DNA of 7,814 nt, from positions 1 through 7,814 of the forward strand of contig JBMNTQ010000094.1 of the NCBI GenBank assembly GCA_050945815.1, read 5' to 3'. Each line of letters opens with the position of its first letter. Within the stretch, counting starts at the first letter, position 1. Positions 1-5,661 of the stretch are shown here, piece by piece. The DNA comes from JBMNTQ01 sp050945815. GTDB taxonomy: Bacteria; Bacillota; Clostridia; Christensenellales; JBMNTQ01. The position numbers were made by a program, and so were the translations under genes. The notes under the pieces were generated by a model. The model made no database searches. It had not been told where the DNA came from and worked only from the letters and a program-made list of their open reading frames with translations.

Positions 1-312
1 GCTTCTCAGGCGGATGCGATAACACAAAATCGTCACACTCACACCGAGAACAAAAGCAAGAAGGCCAATGAGAACATAGCCAAAACCACCGCTCCCATCA
101 AAGATGCTGGCGGCTGCGCCGACATAGGTATATGCACCGTTCGCCATGCCCGTCATGATCCCGGGCATGGCAAAGGAAAGCCCCACAATAAAGATGAGGC
201 AAGTGGCGGCAGAGGAAATGCCGACGATGCGGCCACGGCGTGCCTTTTTTTGCCGCTGTATTTCTTTTGCTCTCCGCTTGACGGCAGCGACACGCTGCTC
301 AGTATTCCGCAC
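1..312 (-). CDS. Small two-helix membrane protein, putative regulator of the adjacent ECF sigma factor (3' end outside window)
   Basis: The reading frame starts at a GTG at 312, seven bases after AGGAGGGG, and stays open for 104 codons to the window edge, so the C-terminus is missing. I see a very basic N-terminus (residues 1-28, rich in Arg and Lys), a hydrophobic helix at about 29-49, a glycine- and alanine-rich linker, and a second helix at about 77-98 followed by Arg residues (RIRLR), as expected for a membrane protein with cytoplasmic basic ends. It overlaps the end of the ECF sigma gene by 14 bases, which implies translational coupling. Membrane proteins coupled to ECF sigma genes are often anti-sigma factors, so that role is plausible. 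No anti-sigma domain is recognisable, and it could instead be a target or accessory protein. Confidence 0.6.
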   Translation of the reverse strand, partial: MRNTEQRVAAVKRRAKEIQRQKKARRGRIVGISSAATCLIFIVGLSFAMPGIMTGMANGAYTYVGAAASIFDGSGGFGYVLIGLLAFVLGVSVTILCYRIRLRS

Positions 313-853
313 TGGTAATCCCCTCCTGCTTTAGTCGCTTGCGCAGCGAATGCTTGCCCCGATAGACTAAATCCGCCACCTGCTTTTCGCTCTTCCTCAT
401 AACGGCGGCGGCCTCGGCATGGCGCATATTTTCAAAATAAACGAGATACAGCGCCTCCCGATAGTCGGAGTTTAGCTGCTCCATACACAGATGCAGGATG
501 CGATTGCGTTCCTCTGTTTGGACAACTTCTTCAGTGAGCGTTTTGCTTTCCGGCTCTTGCCCCAAATCGTCAAACCCAAAGCAGCGATGCCGGCGGTTTT
601 TAGCGACAAAGCGCAGTGCAAGGTTGCGCGCGGCTTTATAGAGATACGCCCTGAAGTTGCCGTCCCGGATGCGGGGCTTTTTCACGGTGAGATAAGCAAA
701 CACTTCAATCATCAAATCCTCGGCATCATCCACATCGTGGAGATAACCGTTTATGTAGAATGTCAGGCTGCTACCGTACCGATCCATCAGCCCGGCCAGT
801 CCGCTTTCATCCCCCTCAAGATAGCGGCTCCAGAGGGCCTCATCGCTACTCAT
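299..853 (-). CDS. ECF-like RNA polymerase sigma factor
   Basis: This is a 184-residue protein with the two-domain layout and length of extracytoplasmic-function sigma factors. Region 2 lies at about residues 8-58, with the motif DDAEDLMIEVFAYL for core polymerase and -10 recognition and the region 2.3/2.4-like FRAYLYKAARNLAL following. A charged linker runs to about 125. Region 4 lies at about 126-174, with LNSDYREALYLVYFE and a helix-turn-helix AAAVMRKSEKQVADLVYRGK for -35 recognition. Region 3 is absent. The ATG at 853 has GAGAGGTGG upstream and an in-frame stop shortly before it, so no longer start is likely. It has its own promoter (896-925), and the membrane protein gene overlaps its end, so the two probably form a sigma/regulator pair. 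The regulon cannot be read from this window. Confidence 0.85.
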   Translation of the reverse strand: MSSDEALWSRYLEGDESGLAGLMDRYGSSLTFYINGYLHDVDDAEDLMIEVFAYLTVKKPRIRDGNFRAYLYKAARNLALRFVAKNRRHRCFGFDDLGQEPESKTLTEEVVQTEERNRILHLCMEQLNSDYREALYLVYFENMRHAEAAAVMRKSEKQVADLVYRGKHSLRKRLKQEGITSAEY

Positions 854-895
854 TGCCTGTGCTCACCACCTCTCAAGTAAGTATAAATATGTTAA

Positions 896-925
896 AGTAT
901 ACCATGAAAATCTGTGTGTTTCCAA
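896..925 (-). promoter_or_regulatory. Promoter candidate for the ECF sigma gene
   Basis: Read on the minus strand, TTGGAA (920-925) and TATACT (896-901) are separated by 18 bases, a fair match to the housekeeping consensus. The -35 box directly follows the stop codon of the upstream sigma gene (926-928). The same stretch can also be read as GGAAAC-N16-TATA, and GGAAAC is typical of ECF -35 elements, so autoregulation is possible but unproven. A second TATACT at 880-885 lies closer to the gene. Confidence 0.5.
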
Positions 926-1561
926 TTACATAATAATTAAAGTGCACTCCCGCCGGGCTTCCCTTATCATACGATGTGCCTCTCGCCAGATGCCGAGCCT
1001 GCCGTCCTCACACGCGCGGCGCAGTCTGTCCAGCGCCTTATCTCTGGCCTTTATCAGTGCGTTTTCCGTCAGTTGGAATTCCTCCGCAAGATCAGAGATG
1101 GTCTGTTTCGGATAGGTGTAAACTCCGTAAAATCCGCCGAGAATCTGCCGTTCCCTGAAGGAAAGCTGCTCAAATTCCTCTTTTACACAGTCCAGATAAA
1201 TCTCTCGCAGCACCTGCCATTCCACCAGCAGAGCTGCGGGAGATTCCACTTCCCGGCATTCCTCCAACGTGGAAAAGGCTGTTTTCAAAAGCGCCCCCTG
1301 CCCCCGAAACGCATCCTTTGGCAGCGAAATGGGATAGAGGCTGCGCTCCAGTTCCCGACGCATGGCGCCGGACAGATGGGGATACAAATAGGTTGTCATG
1401 GAGGCCCCGGAGCCTGCGTCATAGGCCCCGGCCCTTTGGAGCAGGGCGAGGTTGGCGGCTGAAATCAAATCCTCCTGAAGCTCCGGGCAGTGAAAACGGC
1501 GGCACAGCTTGTCCGCAAGGGAAGCAATCAGTCCGCTCTGCTCCTGTATCAGACGCTCCAC
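926..1561 (-). CDS. Sigma-70 family RNA polymerase sigma factor (non-ECF type)
   Basis: This 211-residue protein has a region 2 at about residues 25-75, where YDAGSGASMTTYLYPHL and GAMRREL resemble the region 2.3/2.4 core of SigF/SigB/sporulation-type factors. Region 4 lies at about 132-183, with LSFRERQILGGFYG followed by the helix-turn-helix SDLAEEFQLTENALIKARDK. The stretch between them is short (about 76-131), so a full region 3 is doubtful. A basic C-terminal tail continues past region 4. The start is a GTG at 1561, with AGGAGG seven bases upstream. That ribosome binding site sits in the 17-base gap after the stop of the zinc-finger gene, so the two are almost surely one operon. It probably redirects polymerase to genes of this or a related element. 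Its promoter class is unknown. Confidence 0.8.
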   Translation of the reverse strand: MERLIQEQSGLIASLADKLCRRFHCPELQEDLISAANLALLQRAGAYDAGSGASMTTYLYPHLSGAMRRELERSLYPISLPKDAFRGQGALLKTAFSTLEECREVESPAALLVEWQVLREIYLDCVKEEFEQLSFRERQILGGFYGVYTYPKQTISDLAEEFQLTENALIKARDKALDRLRRACEDGRLGIWREAHRMIREARRECTLIIM

Positions 1562-1578
1562 ACCGCCACCTCCTCTGT

Positions 1579-2523
1579 CTACCGCTTATTCTTGCGCTGG
1601 ATTCCCAGTGCGGCATACAGCTCATCTGAGCGGACAAGCTTCTCCAGCTCCGCATCCCGCAGCCTGCCGCTGACGGCCATATCTCTCAGGTCAGCCAGCC
1701 TTCGCTTTGCCGCGGTCCACTGCTCGGCGGTGATGTTACCCCGTCGTTTATCTGCCGTGACCCTGCGGTACGCCCGGTTATAGCCTTGAATCACCGGGTT
1801 GTTTTTCGCCTTTTCCTTGGAGATATTTTTTGCTCCCTGCTGCCGGCAGGTTCGCTTTGGGTTGTCTGCCAGCGGTCTGTCACAATAATCGGTTCTGTAT
1901 CCGCGGGTCAGCAGAAAAAAACGCTTGCAGTTTTTGCACCGGCGAAAGCTGTGCCCGACCATCAGCGCCTTCATAAAATCCATCTTCAAAAACACCTGCA
2001 AATATTGTGCCGTGTAAACCTCGTAGATGGCGTAGTTGTCTGGCTGATCAGGGGTCCCTCTCGGCACATACCGCACATCGATGGAGTCGAATAACGAGAA
2101 GCTGTGCGCTCCGTCCCTAAGATGATTGACCATCATCTTATCAAGACCCGGATGGCTGTAAAAGTCGTAGAGAGCCGCAGCAAAGTTTTCGCTGTTCAGT
2201 TTGCGAAGATTCATCAGCCCGCGGTCGATGAACCAGAACATGGTCTGATTGAAGGCATAGATGTCGCTCAGAATGGAACGGTAAGTATCAATATCATCGG
2301 CAGTCTTCGGCAGTGCAATCAGCTGAAACAAGCGATACTGCATCAGCATTTCATGCAGCTGTGAAATTGCTTTGCCGTCTGCCTTTTGCGTACAGAGCTG
2401 CATGGTCTCAAATTTCTCTGGTGAGATGTTTAGCAGCTCGCAGGTCAGCTCACCCAGCAGAAACTCGTGCCCTGCCAGCTCCACCTGATTGCCGTGAATA
2501 TAGAAATTAAATTGCCGGAACAC
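1579..2523 (-). CDS. Putative zinc-finger protein resembling DUF6076, function unknown
   Basis: The protein is 314 residues from a GTG at 2523. That start has AAGGAGG seven bases upstream. An ATG at 2529 would be only one base from the same site, and starts further out would run into the divergent control region. The N-terminal two thirds (about 1-190) are mostly helical with no recognisable fold. Then comes a cluster that looks like a zinc site: C196 and C199 (CKNC), C214 (TDYCD) and C226 (RTCRQQ). The C-terminus (about 227-314) is Lys/Arg rich and helical (AYRRVTADKRRG, TAAKRRLADLR), consistent with nucleic-acid binding. The spacing resembles families annotated as DUF6076, named from memory. 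It lies directly upstream of a sigma gene and divergent from the ATPase gene, so it may regulate the element. No function is established. Confidence 0.6.
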   Translation of the reverse strand: MFRQFNFYIHGNQVELAGHEFLLGELTCELLNISPEKFETMQLCTQKADGKAISQLHEMLMQYRLFQLIALPKTADDIDTYRSILSDIYAFNQTMFWFIDRGLMNLRKLNSENFAAALYDFYSHPGLDKMMVNHLRDGAHSFSLFDSIDVRYVPRGTPDQPDNYAIYEVYTAQYLQVFLKMDFMKALMVGHSFRRCKNCKRFFLLTRGYRTDYCDRPLADNPKRTCRQQGAKNISKEKAKNNPVIQGYNRAYRRVTADKRRGNITAEQWTAAKRRLADLRDMAVSGRLRDAELEKLVRSDELYAALGIQRKNKR

Positions 2524-2541
2524 AGCCATGCCTCCTTTGTA

Positions 2542-2638
2542 TCCGATTGAGTATAGAACAGTATGCAGATACTCTATGTCCGCCCCGAATTTCTCCATAA
2601 CTATATTGTAGAGGATTTTATTCCTGAATACAATCGGA
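2542..2638. promoter_or_regulatory. Divergent control region with inverted repeats
   Basis: The gap between the divergently transcribed zinc-finger gene (start 2523) and ATPase gene (start 2660) holds an 8-bp inverted repeat, TCCGATTG at 2542-2549 and CAATCGGA at 2631-2638, bracketing the whole region. Inside it lies a tight dyad AGTAT-gcag-ATACT (2560-2573) flanked by an offset ATAGA/TCTAT pair. These could be operator sites or a looping pair for a shared repressor. The regulator is not identified, and chance occurrence of the 8-mers cannot be excluded. Confidence 0.35.
2605..2633 (-). promoter_or_regulatory. Promoter candidate for the zinc-finger/sigma operon
   Basis: On the minus strand, TTGTAT (2628-2633) and TACAAT (2605-2610) are spaced by exactly 17 bases. 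The -10 box matches the consensus at 5 of 6 positions and the -35 box at 3 of 6. The -35 box overlaps the outer inverted repeat copy at 2631-2638, so a protein bound there would block it. I could not find an equally good promoter for the plus-strand ATPase gene. Confidence 0.35.
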
Positions 2639-2659
2639 GAAATGAAAGGAGTGGAAAAA

Positions 2660-3619
2660 GTGTCAAAGGAATTAAAGCTCATTGCCATGAGCGAAATTGA
2701 ACGGGAGGATGTGAGATGGCTTTGGTATCCCTATATCCCGCAGGGTAAGGTGACAATCATTCAGGGTGACCCCGGCGAGGGCAAGACCACACTGGCGCTG
2801 GCTCTGGCAGCAAAGCTTACGAAGGGTGAGGCGCCGCCTGGAGTTGAGCTCTGCCGTGAACCAACGAATGTCATTTATCAAACCGCCGAGGACGGTCTGG
2901 GGGATACCATCAGGCCGCGGCTTGAGGATCTGGGCGCGGACTGCTCCCGTGTTCTGGTCATTGATGAATCGGAACAGGCGCTTACATTATCCGATGAACG
3001 GCTGGAGCAGGCGATCCGGAAAACCGGCGCGGGACTTGCTGTTCTCGATCCCATCCAGGCATACCTCGGCAGCATCGATATGCACCGCGCCAATGAAGTA
3101 AGACCCGTTTTCAAAAGGCTCTGCCTGACGGCGGAGCGAACCGGCTGTGCCGTTGTCTTGATTGGGCACATGAATAAAATGCAAGGAGCCAAGTCCAGTT
3201 ATCGCGGGCTTGGCTCCATCGATTTTCAGGCGGCGGCCAGAAGTGTGCTGGTGGTTGGACGGATGAGGGACGATCCCTCTATCCGCATTATGGCGCAATG
3301 CAAAAGCAGTCTTGCCCCGGAGGGGAGGTCGATAGCATTCGAGCTGTGTCCGGAAAAAGGATTCCGGTGGAAAGGCTATTGTGAAACTACAGTCGAGGAA
3401 CTTCTCTGTGGCAGAGGCTCATTGGTCAGCAAAACTACCCAAGCCGAAAATCTGTTAAAGGAGCTGCTGTCTGACGGAGATGTTACCTCGGAAGAAATTA
3501 CAGAACAAGCAAAGGAGCTTGAAATCTCAAACCGTACGGTAAAGATTGCAAAGCAAAATCTTGGAGTGAAATCCTTCCGCAAGGGCGATAAATGGTACTC
3601 ATCACTTCCAAGGGGGTAA
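2660..3619 (+). CDS. RepA/RecA-like AAA ATPase (AAA_25 type) with C-terminal winged-helix-like domain
   Basis: The protein is 319 residues. The GTG at 2660 is preferred over the ATG at 2642 because AAAGGAG (2645-2651) sits eight bases before the GTG and inside the longer frame. The ATPase core shows Walker A GDPGEGKTT (36-44), then YQTAEDGLGDTIRPRLEDLG, typical of RepA-like hexameric helicases. Walker B is AVLDP with D130, and a polar sensor motif IGHMNK surrounds H170, followed by YRGLGSIDFQAAARSV. The C-terminus (about 255-319) looks like a winged helix: SNRTVKIAKQNLGVKSFRKG and a final KWYSSLP. Such proteins are common in Firmicutes integrative elements and prophages and are thought to support replication of the element, although helicase activity is inferred. 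It lies between the control region and the structured region before mobC, and is markedly GC-richer than the recombinase gene. Confidence 0.8.
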   Translation: MSKELKLIAMSEIEREDVRWLWYPYIPQGKVTIIQGDPGEGKTTLALALAAKLTKGEAPPGVELCREPTNVIYQTAEDGLGDTIRPRLEDLGADCSRVLVIDESEQALTLSDERLEQAIRKTGAGLAVLDPIQAYLGSIDMHRANEVRPVFKRLCLTAERTGCAVVLIGHMNKMQGAKSSYRGLGSIDFQAAARSVLVVGRMRDDPSIRIMAQCKSSLAPEGRSIAFELCPEKGFRWKGYCETTVEELLCGRGSLVSKTTQAENLLKELLSDGDVTSEEITEQAKELEISNRTVKIAKQNLGVKSFRKGDKWYSSLPRG

Positions 3620-3658
3620 GAGGGTAATGTTCTTAGGACACTGCCCCCTTGCCCTCTT
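3610..3658. repeat. Interleaved inverted repeats at the end of the ATPase gene
   Basis: AAGGGGG (3610-3616) pairs with CCCCCTT (3644-3650), and AAGAGGG (3618-3624) pairs with CCCTCTT (3652-3658). The two stems cross, so they would form a pseudoknot or two alternative hairpins. The first arms cover the stop codon (3617-3619). There is no T-tract after the second arms, so this is not a normal terminator. Confidence 0.4.
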
Positions 3659-3848
3659 GCTTCCTTAAAACCAATGCCCCAACCGTTGCCCCCGTGTGGG
3701 CTTTTACGGCGCGGGTAGGGGTACTGCCCCACCCACGGCACGCAAAGGGCGTGTGGGCGGTTTGTGTGCCGGAACACGCACCCAAAGCCGCCCCATCCAA
3801 GCCCCCAACTGGGTGCATTTTTTCTTCTCTGCCTTAATCCCACAGAAC
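3620..3848. other. GC-rich, highly structured non-coding region between ATPase gene and tandem repeats
   Basis: I find no convincing gene here: the short frames lack ribosome binding sites and read as Pro/Ala/Cys-rich nonsense. The stretch does hold several hairpins. GCCC (3688-3691) pairs with GGGC (3698-3701), followed by TTTT. GGGT-a-GGGG (3713-3721) pairs with CCCC-ACCC (3727-3734) around a five-base loop. A larger stem runs from GGGCGG and TTT (3755-3763) to AAA and CCGCCC (3784-3793), with an inner stem of GTGTG (3764-3768) and CACGC (3775-3779). Such density of structure near replication and mobilization genes could mean a replication origin, a single-strand origin, part of oriT, or a structured RNA. 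The sequence alone does not decide between these. Confidence 0.4.
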
Positions 3849-3924
3849 AAAGCTGGAGGCTGTTAAAACCCTCCCGTTGGGAGGGGAAAGCTGGAGGCTG
3901 TTAAAACCCTCCCGTTGGGAGGGG
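3849..3924. repeat. Perfect 38-bp tandem duplication, each unit with a hairpin
   Basis: Two identical 38-base units lie head to tail at 3849-3886 and 3887-3924, each beginning AAAGCTGGAGGCTG. Each contains CCCTCCC-gtt-GGGAGGG, a perfect 7-bp stem (3869-3885 and 3907-3923). On the minus strand the stem is followed by TTTT, so each unit could act as a weak terminator for leftward transcription. Placed just before the oriT candidate and mobC, they could also be binding sites for a relaxosome or replication protein. Confidence 0.85.
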
Positions 3925-3974
3925 CCAGCATCGCATTCGGCTACACGCCGATGCAGCTGGGCGGGAGTACCCGC
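3925..3974. other. Candidate origin of transfer (oriT): two inverted repeats before mobC
   Basis: The first repeat is GCAT-t-CGGC (3933-3941) against GCCGATGC (3947-3954), 8 bp with one bulged base and a five-base loop. It competes with GCATCG (3928-3933) against CGATGC (3949-3954). The second is GCGGG-agta-CCCGC (3961-3974). Inverted repeats close to the nick site and just upstream of the mobC-relaxase genes are typical of MOBP-type oriT regions. I cannot point to a nick site, so this is an inference from position and structure. A reading frame open through here is discounted in favour of the mobC start at 4020. Confidence 0.4.
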
Positions 3975-4019
3975 ACCCCTTTAGAACGAAGTCATCTCTT
4001 TAAGAAAGCGAGGATTTAT

Positions 4020-4328
4020 ATGAAAAACGCAAGATTAAACCTTAGAATCTCATCCGAGGATTTAGAGAAAATCCGCCATAAGGCCAAACAAGCAAACAAG
4101 ACCCTTACAGACTATGTCACCACAGTTTGCCTTGGCAAAGAAATCACCGTTATTCCCGACCTTCCTAAGGTAGTGAAACAGCAGAAAGCCTTGGGCAGAA
4201 ACCTCAACCAGCTTGTCACCCTTGCCAATATGGGCAGAGTGAATGTGGTTTATCTGGATGAAACCACTGCAGAGTTCACTGCCATCAACCAAAGTCTGCA
4301 GGAAATTTTACAGCGAAGGAGGTGGTGA
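4020..4328 (+). CDS. mobC: MobC-like relaxosome accessory protein
   Basis: This 102-residue protein begins MKNARLNLRISSEDLEKI, a ribbon-helix-helix-type DNA-binding N-terminus (about 3-40). It continues with the MobC-type motif LPKVVKQQKALGRNLNQLV and LANMGRV (about 48-75) and ends in a basic RRRW. MobC proteins bind oriT and help the relaxase open the duplex at the nick site. The ATG at 4020 is chosen because the conserved part starts there and GAGG lies six bases upstream. The frame is open further upstream, to 3915, but those codons lie in the oriT-like repeats. Its last codons contain the ribosome binding site of the relaxase gene, which starts one base after the mobC stop, so the two are translationally coupled. 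Confidence 0.85.
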   Translation: MKNARLNLRISSEDLEKIRHKAKQANKTLTDYVTTVCLGKEITVIPDLPKVVKQQKALGRNLNQLVTLANMGRVNVVYLDETTAEFTAINQSLQEILQRRRW

Positions 4329-4329
4329 G

Positions 4330-5649
4330 ATGGCAACGGTTAACTTCATCAACAGAAAGAAAAGTCAGACCCGTGCAGGGATGAAGTTTGTGCTTGCCTA
4401 TACCCAGCGAGAGGATAAAACACTGTTCGAGGGCATGAAGCTGGTCAGTGGTGTAAACTGTTCTCCCCAATCAGTCTACGAGGAATTTATGAATACCAAG
4501 CTTCTTTATGGCAAGGACAGCCAGCGAATGTACTACCACTTTGTGCAGTCCTTTCCTCCCAATGAGAATATTACTCCTCAGACGGCACATGAAATTGCCC
4601 TAAAACTGGCCGATCATTATAAGGAGTTTGAGGTATTGGTCAGCACCCATACCGACTGCGACCACATTCATACTCATTTTATTATCAACTCGGTCAGCTT
4701 TGAAACAGGTAAAAAGTTGCACCAAGCAGCTTCAGCAATACAGGAACTTCGACAGAAATCCGATGCCCTGTGTTTAGAGTATGGATTGTCGGTCTGCCAG
4801 CCAAAGGAGCAGCGCACCAAGCCATTAACTGCCGGGGAATATCACACAGCTGTTCGTGGCGGGAGCTGGAAGATGCGGCTTATAAATACCATTGACGAAT
4901 GCATGCGATATGCCACCAGCAAGGAAATCTTTGTGCAGATGATGGAGTCCGAGGGCTACGCTGTTAAATGGACGGATACCCGTAAGAACATCACCTACAC
5001 CACACCGGATGGCAAGCGTTGCAGGGATGATCGCTTACACGAATCAAAATATTTAAAGGAGAGGATGGAACTTGAGCTACGAATCCGACAGGAAATTATC
5101 GCTGGAAGAACTCAAACAGCGGAACAAACCAATGCAGCAGGCAGAGCCGCCGCAACGGCAGATGCCCAGTCCGTCTCCCCTGACACAGGAGAAAATGGAC
5201 AATCTGTTTTACAATCAGAGCCTCATTTGGAATGGAATCGTGGACTTACAGGAGCAAATGGAAACTCTGCAAACGAAAATCATCAGTATACAATCACAGA
5301 TAAACAGCCTGCCAACACGGACGGAGCTGACACAGATCAGCAGGAGCCTCTCACAGATACAGCAGACCTTATCACAGGCTGGGAGCAAGAAAGGGCGTTC
5401 CTTTTCTCTGCCGAGGCTTCGGCTGCCCACCTTGGAATGGTCCCCGACATGGATAGTCATTCCCTTAATTTTGCTGGCATTGGCAGTAGCATGGTTCAGA
5501 TTGGGAGAGCTGTGGAACGGCTGGAAAGCCCTGTTCCCGTAACCGATGCCACTACAAAACCACAGCCAGTGGCTGGTAAAAAGAAAAAGCTTGCTGTCGG
5601 CCAAAAGGAAGATGACCACAGCGGACATGATTTTGAAATGAAAATGTAA
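4330..5649 (+). CDS. MOBP-type relaxase / mobilization nuclease
   Basis: The protein is 439 residues, starting at the ATG at 4330 with AAGGAGG inside the mobC end. The N-terminal half (about 1-245) is the nuclease. Y24 in FVLAYTQREDKT is the likely catalytic tyrosine that attaches to the nicked strand. The metal-binding histidine motif is H107-T-D-C-D-H112-I-H114-T-H116 followed by FIINS, the standard motif III of this family (PF03432). The supporting SFPPNE and EFEVLVSTH segments also fit. It nicks oriT in concert with MobC and leads the strand into a recipient through a host conjugation channel. From about residue 248 to 404 the chain is poor in hydrophobic residues and rich in Thr, Ala, Asn, Gln and Asp, exactly where another frame is open (5072-5542). 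The end is basic (GKKKKLAVGQK). No type IV secretion genes or coupling protein are in the window. Confidence 0.88.
   Translation: MATVNFINRKKSQTRAGMKFVLAYTQREDKTLFEGMKLVSGVNCSPQSVYEEFMNTKLLYGKDSQRMYYHFVQSFPPNENITPQTAHEIALKLADHYKEFEVLVSTHTDCDHIHTHFIINSVSFETGKKLHQAASAIQELRQKSDALCLEYGLSVCQPKEQRTKPLTAGEYHTAVRGGSWKMRLINTIDECMRYATSKEIFVQMMESEGYAVKWTDTRKNITYTTPDGKRCRDDRLHESKYLKERMELELRIRQEIIAGRTQTAEQTNAAGRAAATADAQSVSPDTGENGQSVLQSEPHLEWNRGLTGANGNSANENHQYTITDKQPANTDGADTDQQEPLTDTADLITGWEQERAFLFSAEASAAHLGMVPDMDSHSLNFAGIGSSMVQIGRAVERLESPVPVTDATTKPQPVAGKKKKLAVGQKEDDHSGHDFEMKM
5055..5064 (+). promoter_or_regulatory. Internal ribosome binding site for the nested gene
   Basis: AAAGGAGAGG lies inside the relaxase gene, 7 to 10 bases before a TTG that opens the nested frame at 5072. 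It is a close match to the Shine-Dalgarno sequence and supports a TTG rather than a later ATG (codon 21) as start. An ATG at 5065 just downstream is in the relaxase frame, not the nested frame. Confidence 0.5.
5072..5542 (+). CDS. Nested coiled-coil, tail-anchored membrane protein inside the relaxase gene; putative mobilization accessory protein
   Basis: This 156-codon frame lies wholly inside the relaxase gene, shifted by +1, with a TTG start behind AAAGGAGAGG. The translation looks like a designed protein. It has a charged start (SYESDRKLSLEELKQRNK), a Pro/Gln-rich linker (about 20-38), and a long heptad-like helix rich in Leu, Ile and Gln (about 40-102). A basic, Pro-containing stretch follows (KKGR, PRLRLP; 106-119), and then a clear membrane segment, WIVIPLILLALAVAWF (127-142), with a short Trp-rich end. 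The relaxase frame over the same bases is low in complexity, so this frame may be the constrained one. Known parallels are mbeB/mbeD nested in ColE1 mbeA, and RSF1010 mobB, also a membrane-associated protein nested in mobA. A role linking the relaxosome to membrane or channel is inferred. I recognise no named family. Confidence 0.62.
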   Translation: MSYESDRKLSLEELKQRNKPMQQAEPPQRQMPSPSPLTQEKMDNLFYNQSLIWNGIVDLQEQMETLQTKIISIQSQINSLPTRTELTQISRSLSQIQQTLSQAGSKKGRSFSLPRLRLPTLEWSPTWIVIPLILLALAVAWFRLGELWNGWKALFP

Positions 5650-5661
5650 AGGAGAAGCAAT

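Noticed and set aside
491..880. 129-codon plus-strand frame opposite the ECF sigma gene
   Set aside because: It is the antisense shadow of a clear sigma factor gene and has no ribosome binding site or known domain.
974..1462. 162-codon plus-strand frame opposite the second sigma gene
   Set aside because: Antisense shadow; the minus strand carries recognisable sigma regions 2 and 4.
2524..2688. N-terminal extension of the zinc-finger protein to an ATG at 2688
   Set aside because: It would overlap the divergent ATPase start and cover the promoter and dyads. It has no good ribosome binding site, whereas GTG at 2523 has AAGGAGG at ideal spacing.
3649..3837. Short plus-strand frame in the GC-rich region
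   Set aside because: No ribosome binding site, Pro/Ala/Cys-rich composition, and it spans several hairpins, so it looks like non-coding DNA that happens to be open.
3376..3843. 155-codon minus-strand frame over the ATPase end and structured region
   Set aside because: It is a shadow of the ATPase gene extended into GC-rich non-coding DNA, with no start signal and no recognisable domain.
3915..4019. Upstream extension of mobC
   Set aside because: The extra codons read through the 38-bp repeat end and the oriT-like hairpins. MobC similarity begins at the ATG at 4020, which has its own GAGG.
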